DNA from: Streptomyces vilmorinianum
Lineage (GTDB): Bacteria > Actinomycetota > Actinomycetes > Streptomycetales > Streptomycetaceae
DNA: 64,000 nt
Reading direction: 5' to 3'
Assembly: GCF_005517195.1 (NCBI RefSeq)
Contig: NZ_CP040244.1
Location: 7,086,001-7,150,000, forward strand
This document shows positions 25,622-34,161 of the stretch, piece after piece. Position 1 is the first letter of the stretch; each line of letters begins with the position of its first letter. Below the pieces are notes generated by a model. It had not been told where the DNA came from. It did no database searches and saw only the letters and a list, made by a program, of their open reading frames with translations. The translations under genes and the position numbers were made by a program.

Positions 25622-27007
25622 GTGGGGCACTATGACGGAGTGGCAGCCGCACGGTCGTCCGCACGATCCCACGATCATGCCGGGCCGCTCAACCGAGCGT
25701 CCCGGGCGGTCGGGCGCGCCCTCCACCTGCCGTTCACCGGCACGGCGAAGGGCATCAGAAGGGCGACGCACGCCCACGGCGCGGGCGAGTCGGGCCTGGG
25801 CAAGCTGATCGAGCTGCACGCCGTGAACGGCGCCGGCGACGTCATGATCACCGTCGCGCTCGCCTCCACGGTCTTCTTCTCCGTACCGACGGACGAGGCA
25901 CGCGGCAGGGTCGCGCTCTACCTGGCGATCACGATGCTCCCGTTCACCCTTCTCGCCCCCGTGATCGGTCCGCTCCTGGACCGGCTCCCGCACGGGCGCC
26001 GCGCGGCGATGGCCGGGGCGATGCTGACCCGGGCCGTCCTGGCGCTGACCATGTCGGGGGCGGTGGCCACCGGGGGCCTGGAGCTGTATCCGGCGGCGCT
26101 GGGCGTCCTGGTGGCGTCGAAGGCGTACGGGGTGGTGCGCAGCGCGGTCGTGCCGCGCCTGCTGCCGCACGGCTTCTCGCTGGTGAAGGCGAACTCCCGG
26201 GTCACTCTGGCGGGCCTCCTCGCGACCGGTATCGCCGCGCCGATCGGGGCGGGGCTGCAGCAGATCGGCCCGCCGTACCCGCTGTACGGGGCGTGCGCGC
26301 TGTTCCTGCTGGGCGGATACTGGGCGTTCCGGATGCCGCACAAGGTCGACTCGGCGAAGGGCGAACGGCCGGCGCATCTGCTGACGCACGGCGAGAAGAA
26401 GCCGAGCCTGCGGACGGTGGGCCCGTCGGTGCTGCACGGGCTGCAGGCGAACGCGGCGCAGCGGATGCTGTCCGGGTTCCTGATCTTCTTCCTGGCGTTC
26501 CTGCTGCGCGAGCATCCGCTGCCGGGGCAGAGCGCCGCGGTGTCGCTGGCGATGGTGGCGGTGGCGGCCGGGGTCGGCAACGCGTGCGGGACGGCGGTCG
26601 GCTCGCTCCTGAAGGAGCGCGGCCACGCGCCGGAGGTGATCATCGCCACGATGATCACCATCGTGCTGTCAGCGGCGATCCTGGCCGCGGTGTTCTTCAG
26701 CGGGCTGATGGTGGCGGTGCTGGGCGCGGTGGCGGGCCTGACGCAGGCGCTGTCGAAGCTGTCGCTGGACGCGCTGATCCAGCGGGACGTGCCGGAGGTG
26801 GTGCGCACGTCCGCGTTCGCGCGGTCGGAGACGCTGCTGCAGATGTCGTGGGTGGTGGGCGGTGCGATCGGCATCTCGCTGCCCCTGACCGGCACGGTGG
26901 GCATGTCGGTCGCGGCGGGCATCCTGGGCCTGGGCGCCCTGCTGGCGGTGCGCGGCCTGCTGTCGGCGGCGCGCAAGCCGGAGGGCCCGGAGACGAAGGC
27001 CGCGTGA
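25622..27007 (+). CDS. MFS-type membrane transporter
   Basis: 461 residues from GTG 25622; GTG 25640 is nearly as likely and neither has an ideal ribosome binding site. A basic leader (GTAKGIRRATHAHGAG) precedes about 12 hydrophobic segments. The first membrane block reads LHAVNGAGDVMITVALASTV, with the MFS loop PVIGPLLDRLPHGRRAAM between helices. The protein is highly conserved in streptomycetes next to DUF3027; its substrate is unknown. The downstream DUF2771 and mqn genes run in the same direction, but 122 bp separate them. Confidence 0.83.
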   Translation: MGHYDGVAAARSSARSHDHAGPLNRASRAVGRALHLPFTGTAKGIRRATHAHGAGESGLGKLIELHAVNGAGDVMITVALASTVFFSVPTDEARGRVALYLAITMLPFTLLAPVIGPLLDRLPHGRRAAMAGAMLTRAVLALTMSGAVATGGLELYPAALGVLVASKAYGVVRSAVVPRLLPHGFSLVKANSRVTLAGLLATGIAAPIGAGLQQIGPPYPLYGACALFLLGGYWAFRMPHKVDSAKGERPAHLLTHGEKKPSLRTVGPSVLHGLQANAAQRMLSGFLIFFLAFLLREHPLPGQSAAVSLAMVAVAAGVGNACGTAVGSLLKERGHAPEVIIATMITIVLSAAILAAVFFSGLMVAVLGAVAGLTQALSKLSLDALIQRDVPEVVRTSAFARSETLLQMSWVVGGAIGISLPLTGTVGMSVAAGILGLGALLAVRGLLSAARKPEGPETKAA

Positions 27008-27057
27008 GCCGGGACTGGCCGCGCGAGCCGGGACTGGCCGCGTGAGCCGGGACTGGC
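27007..27057. repeat. Three tandem copies of an 18-19 bp unit
   Basis: GAGCCGGGACTGGC occurs three times at 18-bp spacing directly after the MFS stop codon. It is recent-looking slippage or duplication in an intergenic gap; no function is apparent. Confidence 0.6.
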
Positions 27058-27129
27058 GGACGGGGCGGAAAACGCGGCGCGCCGCACCCCCGCGTGGCGC
27101 AGCTCGACACGCCCGATAGCCTTCGGGCC

Positions 27130-27609
27130 ATGACCGTTGCGTTCTTCACCAGCTCGCGCCGCCGGGCCGCCGTCGCCCTCGGGGCCGTCTCCGCCGGGCT
27201 CCTCGTACTCTCCGCCTGCGACAAGCCGACTCCGCTCGCGACCGTGACGGTCGGGACGAACTCGGTGCACTCCGAGGCCGCCTGCTACAACGACGGCGAC
27301 GCCATCAAGGAGTCGCAGATCCAGCAGTGCCTCAACAAGAAGGCCGAGAAGACCATCACGGTCTCCATGGACGACAAGGTCCGCTTCGGCGTCGACCCCG
27401 AGATCGCCGACAACGGCTGGACCATCTTCCTCGGTGGCCAGCAGGCCGAGCCCGAGCCGTACAAGAAGACGTACCGGACGATTCCGGCCAGCGCCTTCTT
27501 CTCCAGCCAGACCGGCGAGACCACCGACAAGACCCAGGTCACCATCGTGGAGACCGACGGCAAGAAGCTGACCGGCATCTGGCACTTCGAGCTGAAGAAG
27601 GACTCCTGA
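27130..27609 (+). CDS. DUF2771 lipoprotein
   Basis: 159 residues from the ATG at 27130, which yields a proper lipoprotein signal (SSRRRAAVALGAVSAGLLVL followed by the lipobox LSAC). The mature protein has two more cysteines (AACYND, QQCLNK) and an immunoglobulin-like pattern ending in GKKLTGIWHFELKKD. It matches the actinobacterial DUF2771 family; role unknown. The mqnB start is 7 bp after its stop, so it belongs to the mqn transcription unit. Confidence 0.87.
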   Translation: MTVAFFTSSRRRAAVALGAVSAGLLVLSACDKPTPLATVTVGTNSVHSEAACYNDGDAIKESQIQQCLNKKAEKTITVSMDDKVRFGVDPEIADNGWTIFLGGQQAEPEPYKKTYRTIPASAFFSSQTGETTDKTQVTIVETDGKKLTGIWHFELKKDS

Positions 27610-27616
27610 TCCTCCG

Positions 27617-28825
27617 GTGATCCTCCGGATCCTGATCGTGACGGCCGTGGCGGCGGAGGCGGACTCCGTCGCCCGCGGCCTTCCTTCCGGCGGACCGGGC
27701 TCGGGCGAGATCCCTCTCCCGGGCGGATTCACCCTGCACCGCCACACGGGCACGATCCCGAGGCCGGGCACCGCGCCGCTGCCCGGCGCCGTGCCTCCGG
27801 CCGGTGCTGTGCGCCCGGCCCGCGCGCTCAGCGCCGAGCCCGCCTCCGGCGTCGGTTTCGGTCCTGACACCGGGCAAGCGCCCGGGCCGGCTCCCGCGCC
27901 CGGCAACGGCCCTGACACCAGGCAAGCGCCCGGGCCGGCTCCCGCGCCCGGCAACGGCCCTGACACCAGGCAGGTGACCGGGCCGGCTCCCGCGCCCGGC
28001 AACGGCCCTGACACCGGCCAGGCCACCGACGGCACACCCGCACCCCTGGCGCCGCCCGAGGCCCGGCCCGGTGGGGCCCGGTCCGGCATGCCGGCGCAGA
28101 CACAGGTGCGTCCCGTCGTCGACGTCGTCTTCGACGTCCTCACCGGCGGCGTCGGGCCGGCCGCCGCCGCCGTTGCCACCGCCACCGCGCTCGCCCACGC
28201 CGCGGCCCCCGGACCCTCGGCACCCGCGCAGAGCCACGCACCCACTCCCGAACCGTCGGCACCCGCGCAGAGCCACGGCGACACGGCCGCCCTGGGCGGC
28301 TCCGGTGGGCGCCTCCCCTACGACCTCGTCGTCTCCGCCGGGATCGGCGGCGGGTTCCAGCCCCTCGCGCCCCTTGGGTCCGTCGTCGTCGCCGACGCGA
28401 TCGTCTCCGCCGATCTCGGGGCGCAGACGCCCGGCGGCTACCTCACCGTCGAGGAGCTCGGGTTCGGGCGGTCCGTGCACCCCGTGGACGGGGCGCTCAC
28501 CCGGCGGATCTCCGCGGCCCTCACCCGGGGCGAGCAGGCCCACACCGTCGCGCCCGTCCTGACCGTCTCCACCGTGACCGGCACCGCCGAGCGCGCCGCC
28601 GAGCTGGCAGGGCGTCATCCGGGCGCCGCCGCCGAGGCGATGGAGGGGTTCGGGGTGGCCGAGGCCGCCGCCGCGCACGGGGTGCCCGTCGTCGAGATCC
28701 GCGCCGTCTCCAACGCCGTCGGCCCGCGCGACCGCGGCGCCTGGCGGATCGGCGAGGCGCTGGACTCGCTGCGCCGCACGTTCCAGCTGCTCAGCCACAC
28801 CGTCTTCGTGGAGCCCGCCCCATGA
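27617..28825 (+). CDS. mqnB: Futalosine hydrolase with two large insertions
   Basis: 402 residues. Futalosine hydrolase splits futalosine into hypoxanthine and dehypoxanthine futalosine in the alternative menaquinone pathway. The nucleoside phosphorylase-like core is intact: RILIVTAVAAEADSV at the start, VDVVFDVLTGGVGPAAAAVA, YDLVVSAGIGGGF, and the active-site stretch AAAEAMEGFGVAEAA followed by VEIRAVSNAVGPRDR. The family is usually near 220-240 residues. Here about 115 residues rich in Pro, Ala and Gly, with a 16-residue tandem repeat, are inserted between the first two core strands. A second ~30-residue insertion (two PSAPAQSH copies) follows LAHAA. Both sit where loops are expected. The stop overlaps the mqnD start by 4 bp. 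Confidence 0.9.
   Translation: MILRILIVTAVAAEADSVARGLPSGGPGSGEIPLPGGFTLHRHTGTIPRPGTAPLPGAVPPAGAVRPARALSAEPASGVGFGPDTGQAPGPAPAPGNGPDTRQAPGPAPAPGNGPDTRQVTGPAPAPGNGPDTGQATDGTPAPLAPPEARPGGARSGMPAQTQVRPVVDVVFDVLTGGVGPAAAAVATATALAHAAAPGPSAPAQSHAPTPEPSAPAQSHGDTAALGGSGGRLPYDLVVSAGIGGGFQPLAPLGSVVVADAIVSADLGAQTPGGYLTVEELGFGRSVHPVDGALTRRISAALTRGEQAHTVAPVLTVSTVTGTAERAAELAGRHPGAAAEAMEGFGVAEAAAAHGVPVVEIRAVSNAVGPRDRGAWRIGEALDSLRRTFQLLSHTVFVEPAP
27860..28030 (+). repeat. 48-bp tandem repeat inside mqnB
   Basis: Three full copies (27860-27907, 27908-27955, 27956-28003) and a partial fourth. They encode GPDTGQAPGPAPAPGN with few changes. The frame is kept because the unit is 16 codons. Confidence 0.9.
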
Positions 28826-29673
28826 CCTCCAAGCTCAAGATCGCGTACTCGCCCTGCCCGAACGACACCTTCGTCTTCGACGCCTGGGCCCACGGCCGCG
28901 TCCCGGGCGCCCCGCGCATCGACGTGACGTTCGCCGACATCGACCTCACCAACGGCTGGGCGGAGAGCGGCGCGTCCGAGCACGACGTCCTGAAGGTCTC
29001 GTACGCCGTGCTGCCCTGGGTCCTCGACGAGTACGCGCTGCTGCCCTGCGGCGGCGCGCTGGGCCGCGGCTGCGGCCCGCTGGTCCTGACCCGCGAGCCC
29101 GAAGTCGAACTCACCGGGAAGACGGTGGCGGTGCCGAGCGAGCGTTCGACGGCCTATCTCCTCTTCCGGCTCTGGGCGGCGGACGTCGTCCCGGGCGGCG
29201 TCGGGAACGTCGTCGTCATGCCGTTCCACGAGATCATGCCCGCCGTGCGGGACGGGAAGGTCGACGCGGGACTCGTCATCCACGAGGCCCGGTTCACCTA
29301 CCAGAACTACGGCCTGCACGCCCTCGCGGACATGGGCGCCCACTGGGAGGACGCCACCGGCCTGCCGATCCCGCTGGGCGCGATCATCGCCAGGCGCTCG
29401 CTGGGCGCGGACATGCTGCGTCGCCTCGCGCACGCGGCCCGCGCGTCGGTCCGGATGGCCTGGGACGACCCGGCCGCGTCACGTCCGTACGTACTCGAAC
29501 ACGCGCAGGAGATGGACCCGAAGGTGGCCGATCAGCACATCGGCCTGTACGTCAACGAGTTCACCGCCGACCTCGGCGAGGCCGGCTACGCGGCCGTACG
29601 CGGGCTGCTCACGCGCGCGGCGGCCGAGGGGCTCGTACCGCCCCTCGGCCCGGACGCGCTGGCGTTCCCCTGA
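28822..29673 (+). CDS. mqnD: 1,4-dihydroxy-6-naphthoate synthase
   Basis: 283 residues; the ATG overlaps the mqnB TGA (ATGA), so translation is coupled. It cleaves cyclic dehypoxanthine futalosine to 1,4-dihydroxy-6-naphthoate, a later step of the futalosine menaquinone pathway. The periplasmic-binding-protein-like fold shows the family start KIAYSPCPNDTFVFDAWAHG, the segment TVAVPSERSTAYLLFRLW, and VDAGLVIHEARFTYQNYGL with the His-Glu of the active site. Length is normal. Other pathway genes (mqnA, mqnC) are not in this window. Confidence 0.95.
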   Translation: MTSKLKIAYSPCPNDTFVFDAWAHGRVPGAPRIDVTFADIDLTNGWAESGASEHDVLKVSYAVLPWVLDEYALLPCGGALGRGCGPLVLTREPEVELTGKTVAVPSERSTAYLLFRLWAADVVPGGVGNVVVMPFHEIMPAVRDGKVDAGLVIHEARFTYQNYGLHALADMGAHWEDATGLPIPLGAIIARRSLGADMLRRLAHAARASVRMAWDDPAASRPYVLEHAQEMDPKVADQHIGLYVNEFTADLGEAGYAAVRGLLTRAAAEGLVPPLGPDALAFP

Positions 29674-29686
29674 CCCGAAACGGGTC
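29672..29686. terminator. Short hairpin between convergent genes
   Basis: GACCCG-AAA-CGGGTC (29672-29686), a 6-bp stem with a 3-nt loop, fills the 13 bp between the mqnD and cold-shock stop codons. Weak but well placed as a shared terminator. Confidence 0.4.
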
Positions 29687-30070
29687 CTACACGTCGAGCT
29701 GGTCCGCGACCGCCCGCAGCAGGCCGGCGATCTTCTTGCCGTGCACCTTGTCGGGGTAACGGCCGCGCTCCAGCATCGGCGTGATGTTCTCCAGGAGCGT
29801 CGTCAGGTCCTGCACGATGGACGCCAGTTCGTCGGGCTTACGGCGCTGCGCCGCGGCGACGGACGGGGTCGGGTCGAGGACCGTCACGGAGAGCGCCTGG
29901 TCGCCGCGCTGGCCGGCGACGACCCCGAACTCCACACGCTGCCCCGGCTTGAGGGCGTCGACTCCGGCAGGGAGCACCGACGAGTGGACGAAGACGTCGC
30001 CGCCGTCGTCGCGGGAGAGAAAGCCGAAGCCCTTCTCGCTGTTGAACCATTTGACCTTGCCGGTAGGCAC
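29687..30070 (-). CDS. Cold-shock domain protein with C-terminal extension
   Basis: 127 residues. The first 65 form a cold-shock domain with both RNA-binding motifs: RNP1 KGFGFL and RNP2 VFVHSS, starting MPTGKVKWFNSE. The remaining ~60 residues (DELASIVQDLTTLLENITPM then HGKKIAGLLRAVADQLDV) are a helical extension absent from CspA itself but usual in this streptomycete form. Probably binds single-stranded RNA or DNA. The 160 bp upstream, to the divergent gene at 30231, may hold a leader RNA. Confidence 0.93.
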   Translation of the reverse strand: MPTGKVKWFNSEKGFGFLSRDDGGDVFVHSSVLPAGVDALKPGQRVEFGVVAGQRGDQALSVTVLDPTPSVAAAQRRKPDELASIVQDLTTLLENITPMLERGRYPDKVHGKKIAGLLRAVADQLDV

Positions 30071-30230
30071 GTCTGTCCTCGTCTTCGTACTCGATGGATG
30101 CGCCGGGATTCCGGCTCTGGAGAGCGATACAGCGGGTCGCCCGACCCGCCGGCACCAAGGCTAATGGGCTTCGGGCCGGTGACAAGACGTCGCCGGTTTG
30201 TTCCTTCGGCCTGGGAACTACCCTGGCCGA

Positions 30231-30506
30231 ATGCATAGTGAAACCCCTTCGGCCACGTCGGACGACACCGCTCCGGGTGACGGGCTCGTCCGCGCCGGTG
30301 CGATCGTCTTCATCATCGGCGCGGTGGCCACGCTGGTCACGGTGGCCCCGCTGTTCCTGGGCACGGATCCGTTCCCGCCGGTCGCGTACGCGGTGTGCAT
30401 GCTGATGGGCGTCGGATTCCTGGTCGCGGGCGCCGGTGTGCTCCGCTCGATCGCGGCGCAGCGACGCCAGGCGAAGTCGGCCGTGGCCCCGGCCCGTCAG
30501 GCCTGA
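30231..30506 (+). CDS. Small two-TM membrane protein
   Basis: 91 residues from the ATG at 30231. A polar N-terminus (HSETPSATSDDTAPGDGL) is followed by two hydrophobic helices (AGAIVFIIGAVATLVTVAPL and VAYAVCMLMGVGFLVAGAGV) and a basic tail. No named family. Its last 10 bases overlap the convergent HAD gene. Confidence 0.7.
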   Translation: MHSETPSATSDDTAPGDGLVRAGAIVFIIGAVATLVTVAPLFLGTDPFPPVAYAVCMLMGVGFLVAGAGVLRSIAAQRRQAKSAVAPARQA

Positions 30507-31111
30507 TACGCCTCCCACCAGGGGCGGAACTCTGTCAGGTCGGGCAGGACGACGTCCGCGCCGGCCGCCCGCAGCTCCCGCTCGTCGCACGGTCCGGTGG
30601 CCACGGCGACCGATACGGCGCCCGCGGTCGCGGCGCCGCGCACGTCGCCCGTGTGGTCGCCGACGTACACGCCCGCTCGGTACTCGCGCAGGGCTTCCGC
30701 CTTGCCCTCGGCCCACAGTCCGCCGATGACGGCGTCGGGGTCGATGCCGAGGTGGGAGAGGTGCAGTTCGGCGTGTGGCCCGTTCTTCGCGGTGACGACG
30801 ATCGCCCGGCCGCCCGCGTCGCGAACGGCTTGAATCGCATCCCTTGCGCCGGGCATCGCGAGCGAGGGACCGATCGCGTACGTGGGGTAAAGCGCGCGGT
30901 ACTGGACGACCCGCTCCTCGATCTCCGCCTCCGGGAACCAGTGCGCCAGCTCGTGGTGCAGCGGCGGCCCGAGCCGGGAGACCGCGAGGTCGGCGTCGAT
31001 CGGGACGCCCGTCTCGGCGGAGAAGGCCTGGAAGGCCGCCTTGATGCCGGGGCGGGAGTCGATCAGCGTCATGTCGAGGTCGAAGCCGACGGTGAGAGTC
31101 ATGGGGGACAT
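30497..31111 (-). CDS. HAD family hydrolase
   Basis: 204 residues (the true start may be the ATG at 31102, giving MTLTVGFDLDMT). Motif I is DLDMTLIDS with the nucleophile Asp; motif II is IVVTAKN; motif IV is VYVGDHTGDV. The cap region between motifs I and II is helical, as in phosphoglycolate phosphatase-like C1-cap enzymes. Probably a small-molecule phosphatase; substrate unknown. Confidence 0.87.
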   Translation of the reverse strand: MSPMTLTVGFDLDMTLIDSRPGIKAAFQAFSAETGVPIDADLAVSRLGPPLHHELAHWFPEAEIEERVVQYRALYPTYAIGPSLAMPGARDAIQAVRDAGGRAIVVTAKNGPHAELHLSHLGIDPDAVIGGLWAEGKAEALREYRAGVYVGDHTGDVRGAATAGAVSVAVATGPCDERELRAAGADVVLPDLTEFRPWWEAYQA

Positions 31112-31162
31112 TGTGCCCGGGTGTTCGAATCAGGCCACTGCTTAGACTGAGCCACCGGCTAC

Positions 31163-31181
31163 TGAGCCAAGCCTTACCGAA
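31163..31181. promoter_or_regulatory. Candidate DtxR-type iron box
   Basis: TGAGCCAAGCCTTACCGAA matches 12 of 19 positions of the DtxR/DmdR consensus TTAGGTTAGGCTAACCTAA. It sits 40-58 bp upstream of the siderophore permease gene. The position suits iron repression, but the match is modest. Confidence 0.4.
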
Positions 31182-31220
31182 GCAAGCACGTGCACCACCC
31201 GTATCTCCCGATGGGCCTCG

Positions 31221-32225
31221 ATGACAGCCGCCTTCCGTTTCCGACGCGTCCTCGCCGCCGTCGCCGCCGTCGTCGCCCTCCTTCTCGCGATCCTGCTGAG
31301 TCTCGCCGTGGGCGCCCGGCCCATCGCCCCCTCCACCGTCCTCGACGCGCTGCTGCACGGCGGGACGAGCGACGACGCCCAGGTCGTACGCCAACTGCGG
31401 GTGCCCAGGACCCTGATCGGGCTGATGGTCGGCGCCGCGCTGGCCCTGGCCGGGACGGCCCTGCAGGGCATCACCCGCAATCCGATCGCCGACCCCGGGA
31501 TCCTCGGCATCAGCCAGGGCGCCTCGGTGGGCGTGGTCCTCGCGATCGCCTTCGCCGGGGTGCACACGCTGACGGGGTACGTGTGGTTCGCCTTCGCGGG
31601 CGCGGCCCTCGCCTCGGTCGCGGTGTACGCGATCGCCTCCAGCGGGCGCGGCGGGGCGACGCCGGTGAAGCTCGCGCTCGGCGGCGCCGCGATCAACGCG
31701 CTGCTGCTCTCGGTGACGACCGGGATCCTGACGACGCGGGCGTCGGCGCTCGACGAGTTCCGGTTCTGGCAGATCGGCTCGCTCGACGGGCGGGATGTCG
31801 GCGTCGTCGGCCAGGTCTGGCCCTTCCTGCTGCTCGGCACGGTCCTCGTGGTGTCCGTGGCCCGCGGCCTGGACGCGCTGGCGCTCGGCGAGGACGTGGC
31901 GAAGGGGCTCGGCCAGCGGGTCGCGACCGTACGGATCGTGGGCGGCCTGGGGGCGACCGTGCTGACCGGCGCGGGCGTCGCGGCGGCCGGTCCGATCGCG
32001 TTCGTCGGCCTCGCGGTCCCGCACATCGCCCGCGCGATCGTGGGGAGCGACCACCGCTGGGTGCTGCCGATGGCGGCGCTCGTGGGCCCCGTGATGCTGC
32101 TGGTCTCGGACGTGATCGGGCGGGTGCTGTTCCCGCCGGGCGAGGTGCCGGCCGGTGTGATGACGGCGCTCATCGGCGTGCCGTTCCTGGTGACGCTGGT
32201 GCGCCGGAAGGCGGTGCCGGCATGA
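31221..32225 (+). CDS. Iron-siderophore ABC permease, FecCD type (first)
   Basis: 334 residues. About nine or ten transmembrane segments with FecCD/BtuC landmarks: LRVPRTLIGLMVGAALALAG, ITRNPIADPGILGISQGA and GPIAFVGLAVPHIAR (the coupling helix contacting the ATPase). It pairs with the next gene to form a heteromeric permease for a ferric siderophore. The stop overlaps the next start (ATGA), so the three genes form a tight operon. Confidence 0.93.
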   Translation: MTAAFRFRRVLAAVAAVVALLLAILLSLAVGARPIAPSTVLDALLHGGTSDDAQVVRQLRVPRTLIGLMVGAALALAGTALQGITRNPIADPGILGISQGASVGVVLAIAFAGVHTLTGYVWFAFAGAALASVAVYAIASSGRGGATPVKLALGGAAINALLLSVTTGILTTRASALDEFRFWQIGSLDGRDVGVVGQVWPFLLLGTVLVVSVARGLDALALGEDVAKGLGQRVATVRIVGGLGATVLTGAGVAAAGPIAFVGLAVPHIARAIVGSDHRWVLPMAALVGPVMLLVSDVIGRVLFPPGEVPAGVMTALIGVPFLVTLVRRKAVPA

Positions 32226-33325
32226 CGGCGACTTCTGTACGGCCCGCCGGGTACGGAGTCGTACGCTCCGGAAGCGGATCGTTCCTGCTGCACCGGCGCT
32301 CGGCGTTCGTCGCCCTGGCCCTCGGGCTGGTGCTCGCGGCGACCTGTGTCGCGTACCTCTGTGTCGGCGAGAAGTTCGTCGAACCGTCCGAGGTCCTGAA
32401 GGTGCTCTTCGGGCAGGACTCGCGGTCCGCGTTCGTGGTCGAGGAGCTGCGGATGCCGCGGCTCGCGGTCGGACTCATGGTCGGCGCCGCGTTCGGGGTG
32501 GCGGGGGCCCTCATCCAGACCGTCGCCCGCAACCCGCTCGCCAGCCCCGACATCATCGGCATCAGCCAGGGCGCGGGCGCGCTGACGGTCGGCGCGATGA
32601 CCTTCGGCCTCACCTCGTACGCCGTCCTGCCCTACCTCTCGGTCCTCGGCGGGATCGCGGCCGCCGCGCTCGTCTACGTCTTCGCGTGGCGCGGCGGGCT
32701 GCACGCGACCCGGTTCGTCCTCATCGGCATCGGCTTCGCGATCGCGCTGCGCTCACTGATCACGCTGTTCATGACGAAGGGCGACTACCTGGTGGCCCAG
32801 CAGGCCCAGATCTGGATGACGGGCTCGCTCAACGGGCGCGGCTGGGACGAGGCCGCGCCGATCCGCTGGACGCTGATCGTGCTGCTGCCCGCCATCCTGT
32901 GGGCGGCCCGCGCGCAGCGGACGGTCTCCCTGGACGACGACACCGCCACGGCGCTGGGCGTGCGGCTCGGGCGGGTCCGGCTCGGGCTCGTGGGCGTCGG
33001 GGTCGTCCTCGCGTCGGTGGCCACGGGAGTGGCCGGGCCGGTGGACTTCGTGGCGCTGCTCGCGCCGCAGATCGCCCGGCGGATGACTCTCCCCCGCTCC
33101 CGGCTGCGCCGGGGCGGGGGCGCCCCCACGGCACAGATCCCGCTGCTGTGCTCGGCCCTGACGGGGGCGTTCATCGTCGTCCTGGCCGACCTGCTCGGCA
33201 AGCGGCTGTTCTCGCCGACCGAACTGCCGGTGGGCGTCCTGACGGCGGCGGTCGGCGCCCCGTATCTGATCTGGCTCATCGTCCGGAGCCGTACCGCTAC
33301 CGCTATCGCTGGAGGAGCGTCGTGA
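32222..33325 (+). CDS. Iron-siderophore ABC permease, FecCD type (second)
   Basis: 367 residues, starting on the ATG that overlaps the preceding stop. Same FecCD features: LRMPRLAVGLMVGAAFGVAG, ARNPLASPDIIGISQGAGA and GPVDFVALLAPQIARR. A basic cytoplasmic N-terminus of about 27 residues precedes the first helix. An insert RSRLRRGGGAPTAQ after the coupling helix is slightly longer than usual. Second half of the importer. Confidence 0.93.
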   Translation: MTATSVRPAGYGVVRSGSGSFLLHRRSAFVALALGLVLAATCVAYLCVGEKFVEPSEVLKVLFGQDSRSAFVVEELRMPRLAVGLMVGAAFGVAGALIQTVARNPLASPDIIGISQGAGALTVGAMTFGLTSYAVLPYLSVLGGIAAAALVYVFAWRGGLHATRFVLIGIGFAIALRSLITLFMTKGDYLVAQQAQIWMTGSLNGRGWDEAAPIRWTLIVLLPAILWAARAQRTVSLDDDTATALGVRLGRVRLGLVGVGVVLASVATGVAGPVDFVALLAPQIARRMTLPRSRLRRGGGAPTAQIPLLCSALTGAFIVVLADLLGKRLFSPTELPVGVLTAAVGAPYLIWLIVRSRTATAIAGGAS

Positions 33326-34161
33326 GTCGGCTGACCGCGCGCGGGCTGACGCTCGCGTACGAGGACCGTACGGTCGTGCAGGATCTGGACCTCGCCGTCC
33401 CGGACGGCAAGGTGACGGTGATCGTCGGCCCGAACGCGTGCGGGAAGTCGACGACGCTGCGGGCGCTCGGACGGCTGCTGAAGCCGGCGGGCGGGGCGGT
33501 GCTGCTCGACGGCGAGGAGCTCGCGAAGATCCCGACGAAGCGGATCGCGCAGCAGATCGGTCTGCTGCCGCAGAGCCCCGTCGCCCCGGAGGCGATCACG
33601 GTCGCCGATCTGGTGTCGCGCGGCCGCCAGCCGCATCAGGCCTGGTGGAAGCAGTGGTCGGAGGAGGACGAGCGGGCGGTCGTCGACGCGATGGAGCGGA
33701 CGGACGTCACCGCGCTCGCCGAACGGTCCGTGGACGAGCTGTCGGGCGGGCAGCGGCAGCGGGTCTGGATCGCGATGGCGCTCGCGCAGGAGACGGACCT
33801 GCTGCTGCTCGACGAGCCGACGACGTACCTGGACATCTCCCACCAGGTGGAGGTCCTCGACCTGGTGCGCCGCCTGAACGTGGCGCGCGGCCGGACGGTC
33901 GTCGTCGTGCTCCACGACCTGAACCAGGCGGCGCGGTACGCCGACCACCTGGTCGCCATGAAGGCCGGGCGCGTCGTGGCGGAGGGCCACCCGGACGACA
34001 TCGTGACGGCGGACCTGGTCCGCGACGTGTTCGGCCTCGACTCGGTGGTGGTCCCGGACCCGGTGACGGGCTCGCCGCTGGTCGTGCCCGGGGCGCCGTG
34101 GGGCGCGGAGGCCCGGGGTGAGTCAGTGGCGGCGGGCGCGCCAGATCAGGAAGAGGGCTGA
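33322..34161 (+). CDS. Iron-siderophore ABC transporter ATPase
   Basis: 279 residues from GTG 33322, with GGAGGAG 5 bases upstream and overlapping the previous stop. Walker A is GPNACGKST, with Ala replacing the common Gly; the signature is LSGGQRQRVW, Walker B LLLLDEPTTYLD and the H-loop VVLHDL. It is an FepC/FhuC-type ATPase. The binding protein normally found with such genes is absent next door, so one encoded elsewhere must deliver substrate. The last 39 bp overlap the end of the opposite gene. Confidence 0.94.
   Translation: MSRLTARGLTLAYEDRTVVQDLDLAVPDGKVTVIVGPNACGKSTTLRALGRLLKPAGGAVLLDGEELAKIPTKRIAQQIGLLPQSPVAPEAITVADLVSRGRQPHQAWWKQWSEEDERAVVDAMERTDVTALAERSVDELSGGQRQRVWIAMALAQETDLLLLDEPTTYLDISHQVEVLDLVRRLNVARGRTVVVVLHDLNQAARYADHLVAMKAGRVVAEGHPDDIVTADLVRDVFGLDSVVVPDPVTGSPLVVPGAPWGAEARGESVAAGAPDQEEG

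Noticed and set aside
27860..28030. CRISPR-like array
   Set aside because: The 48-bp units are contiguous, have no spacers and keep an open frame inside mqnB.
31142..31160. First candidate iron box (TTAGACTGAGCCACC)
   Set aside because: Only about 8 of 19 positions match the DtxR-type consensus; the overlapping region at 31163 fits better.
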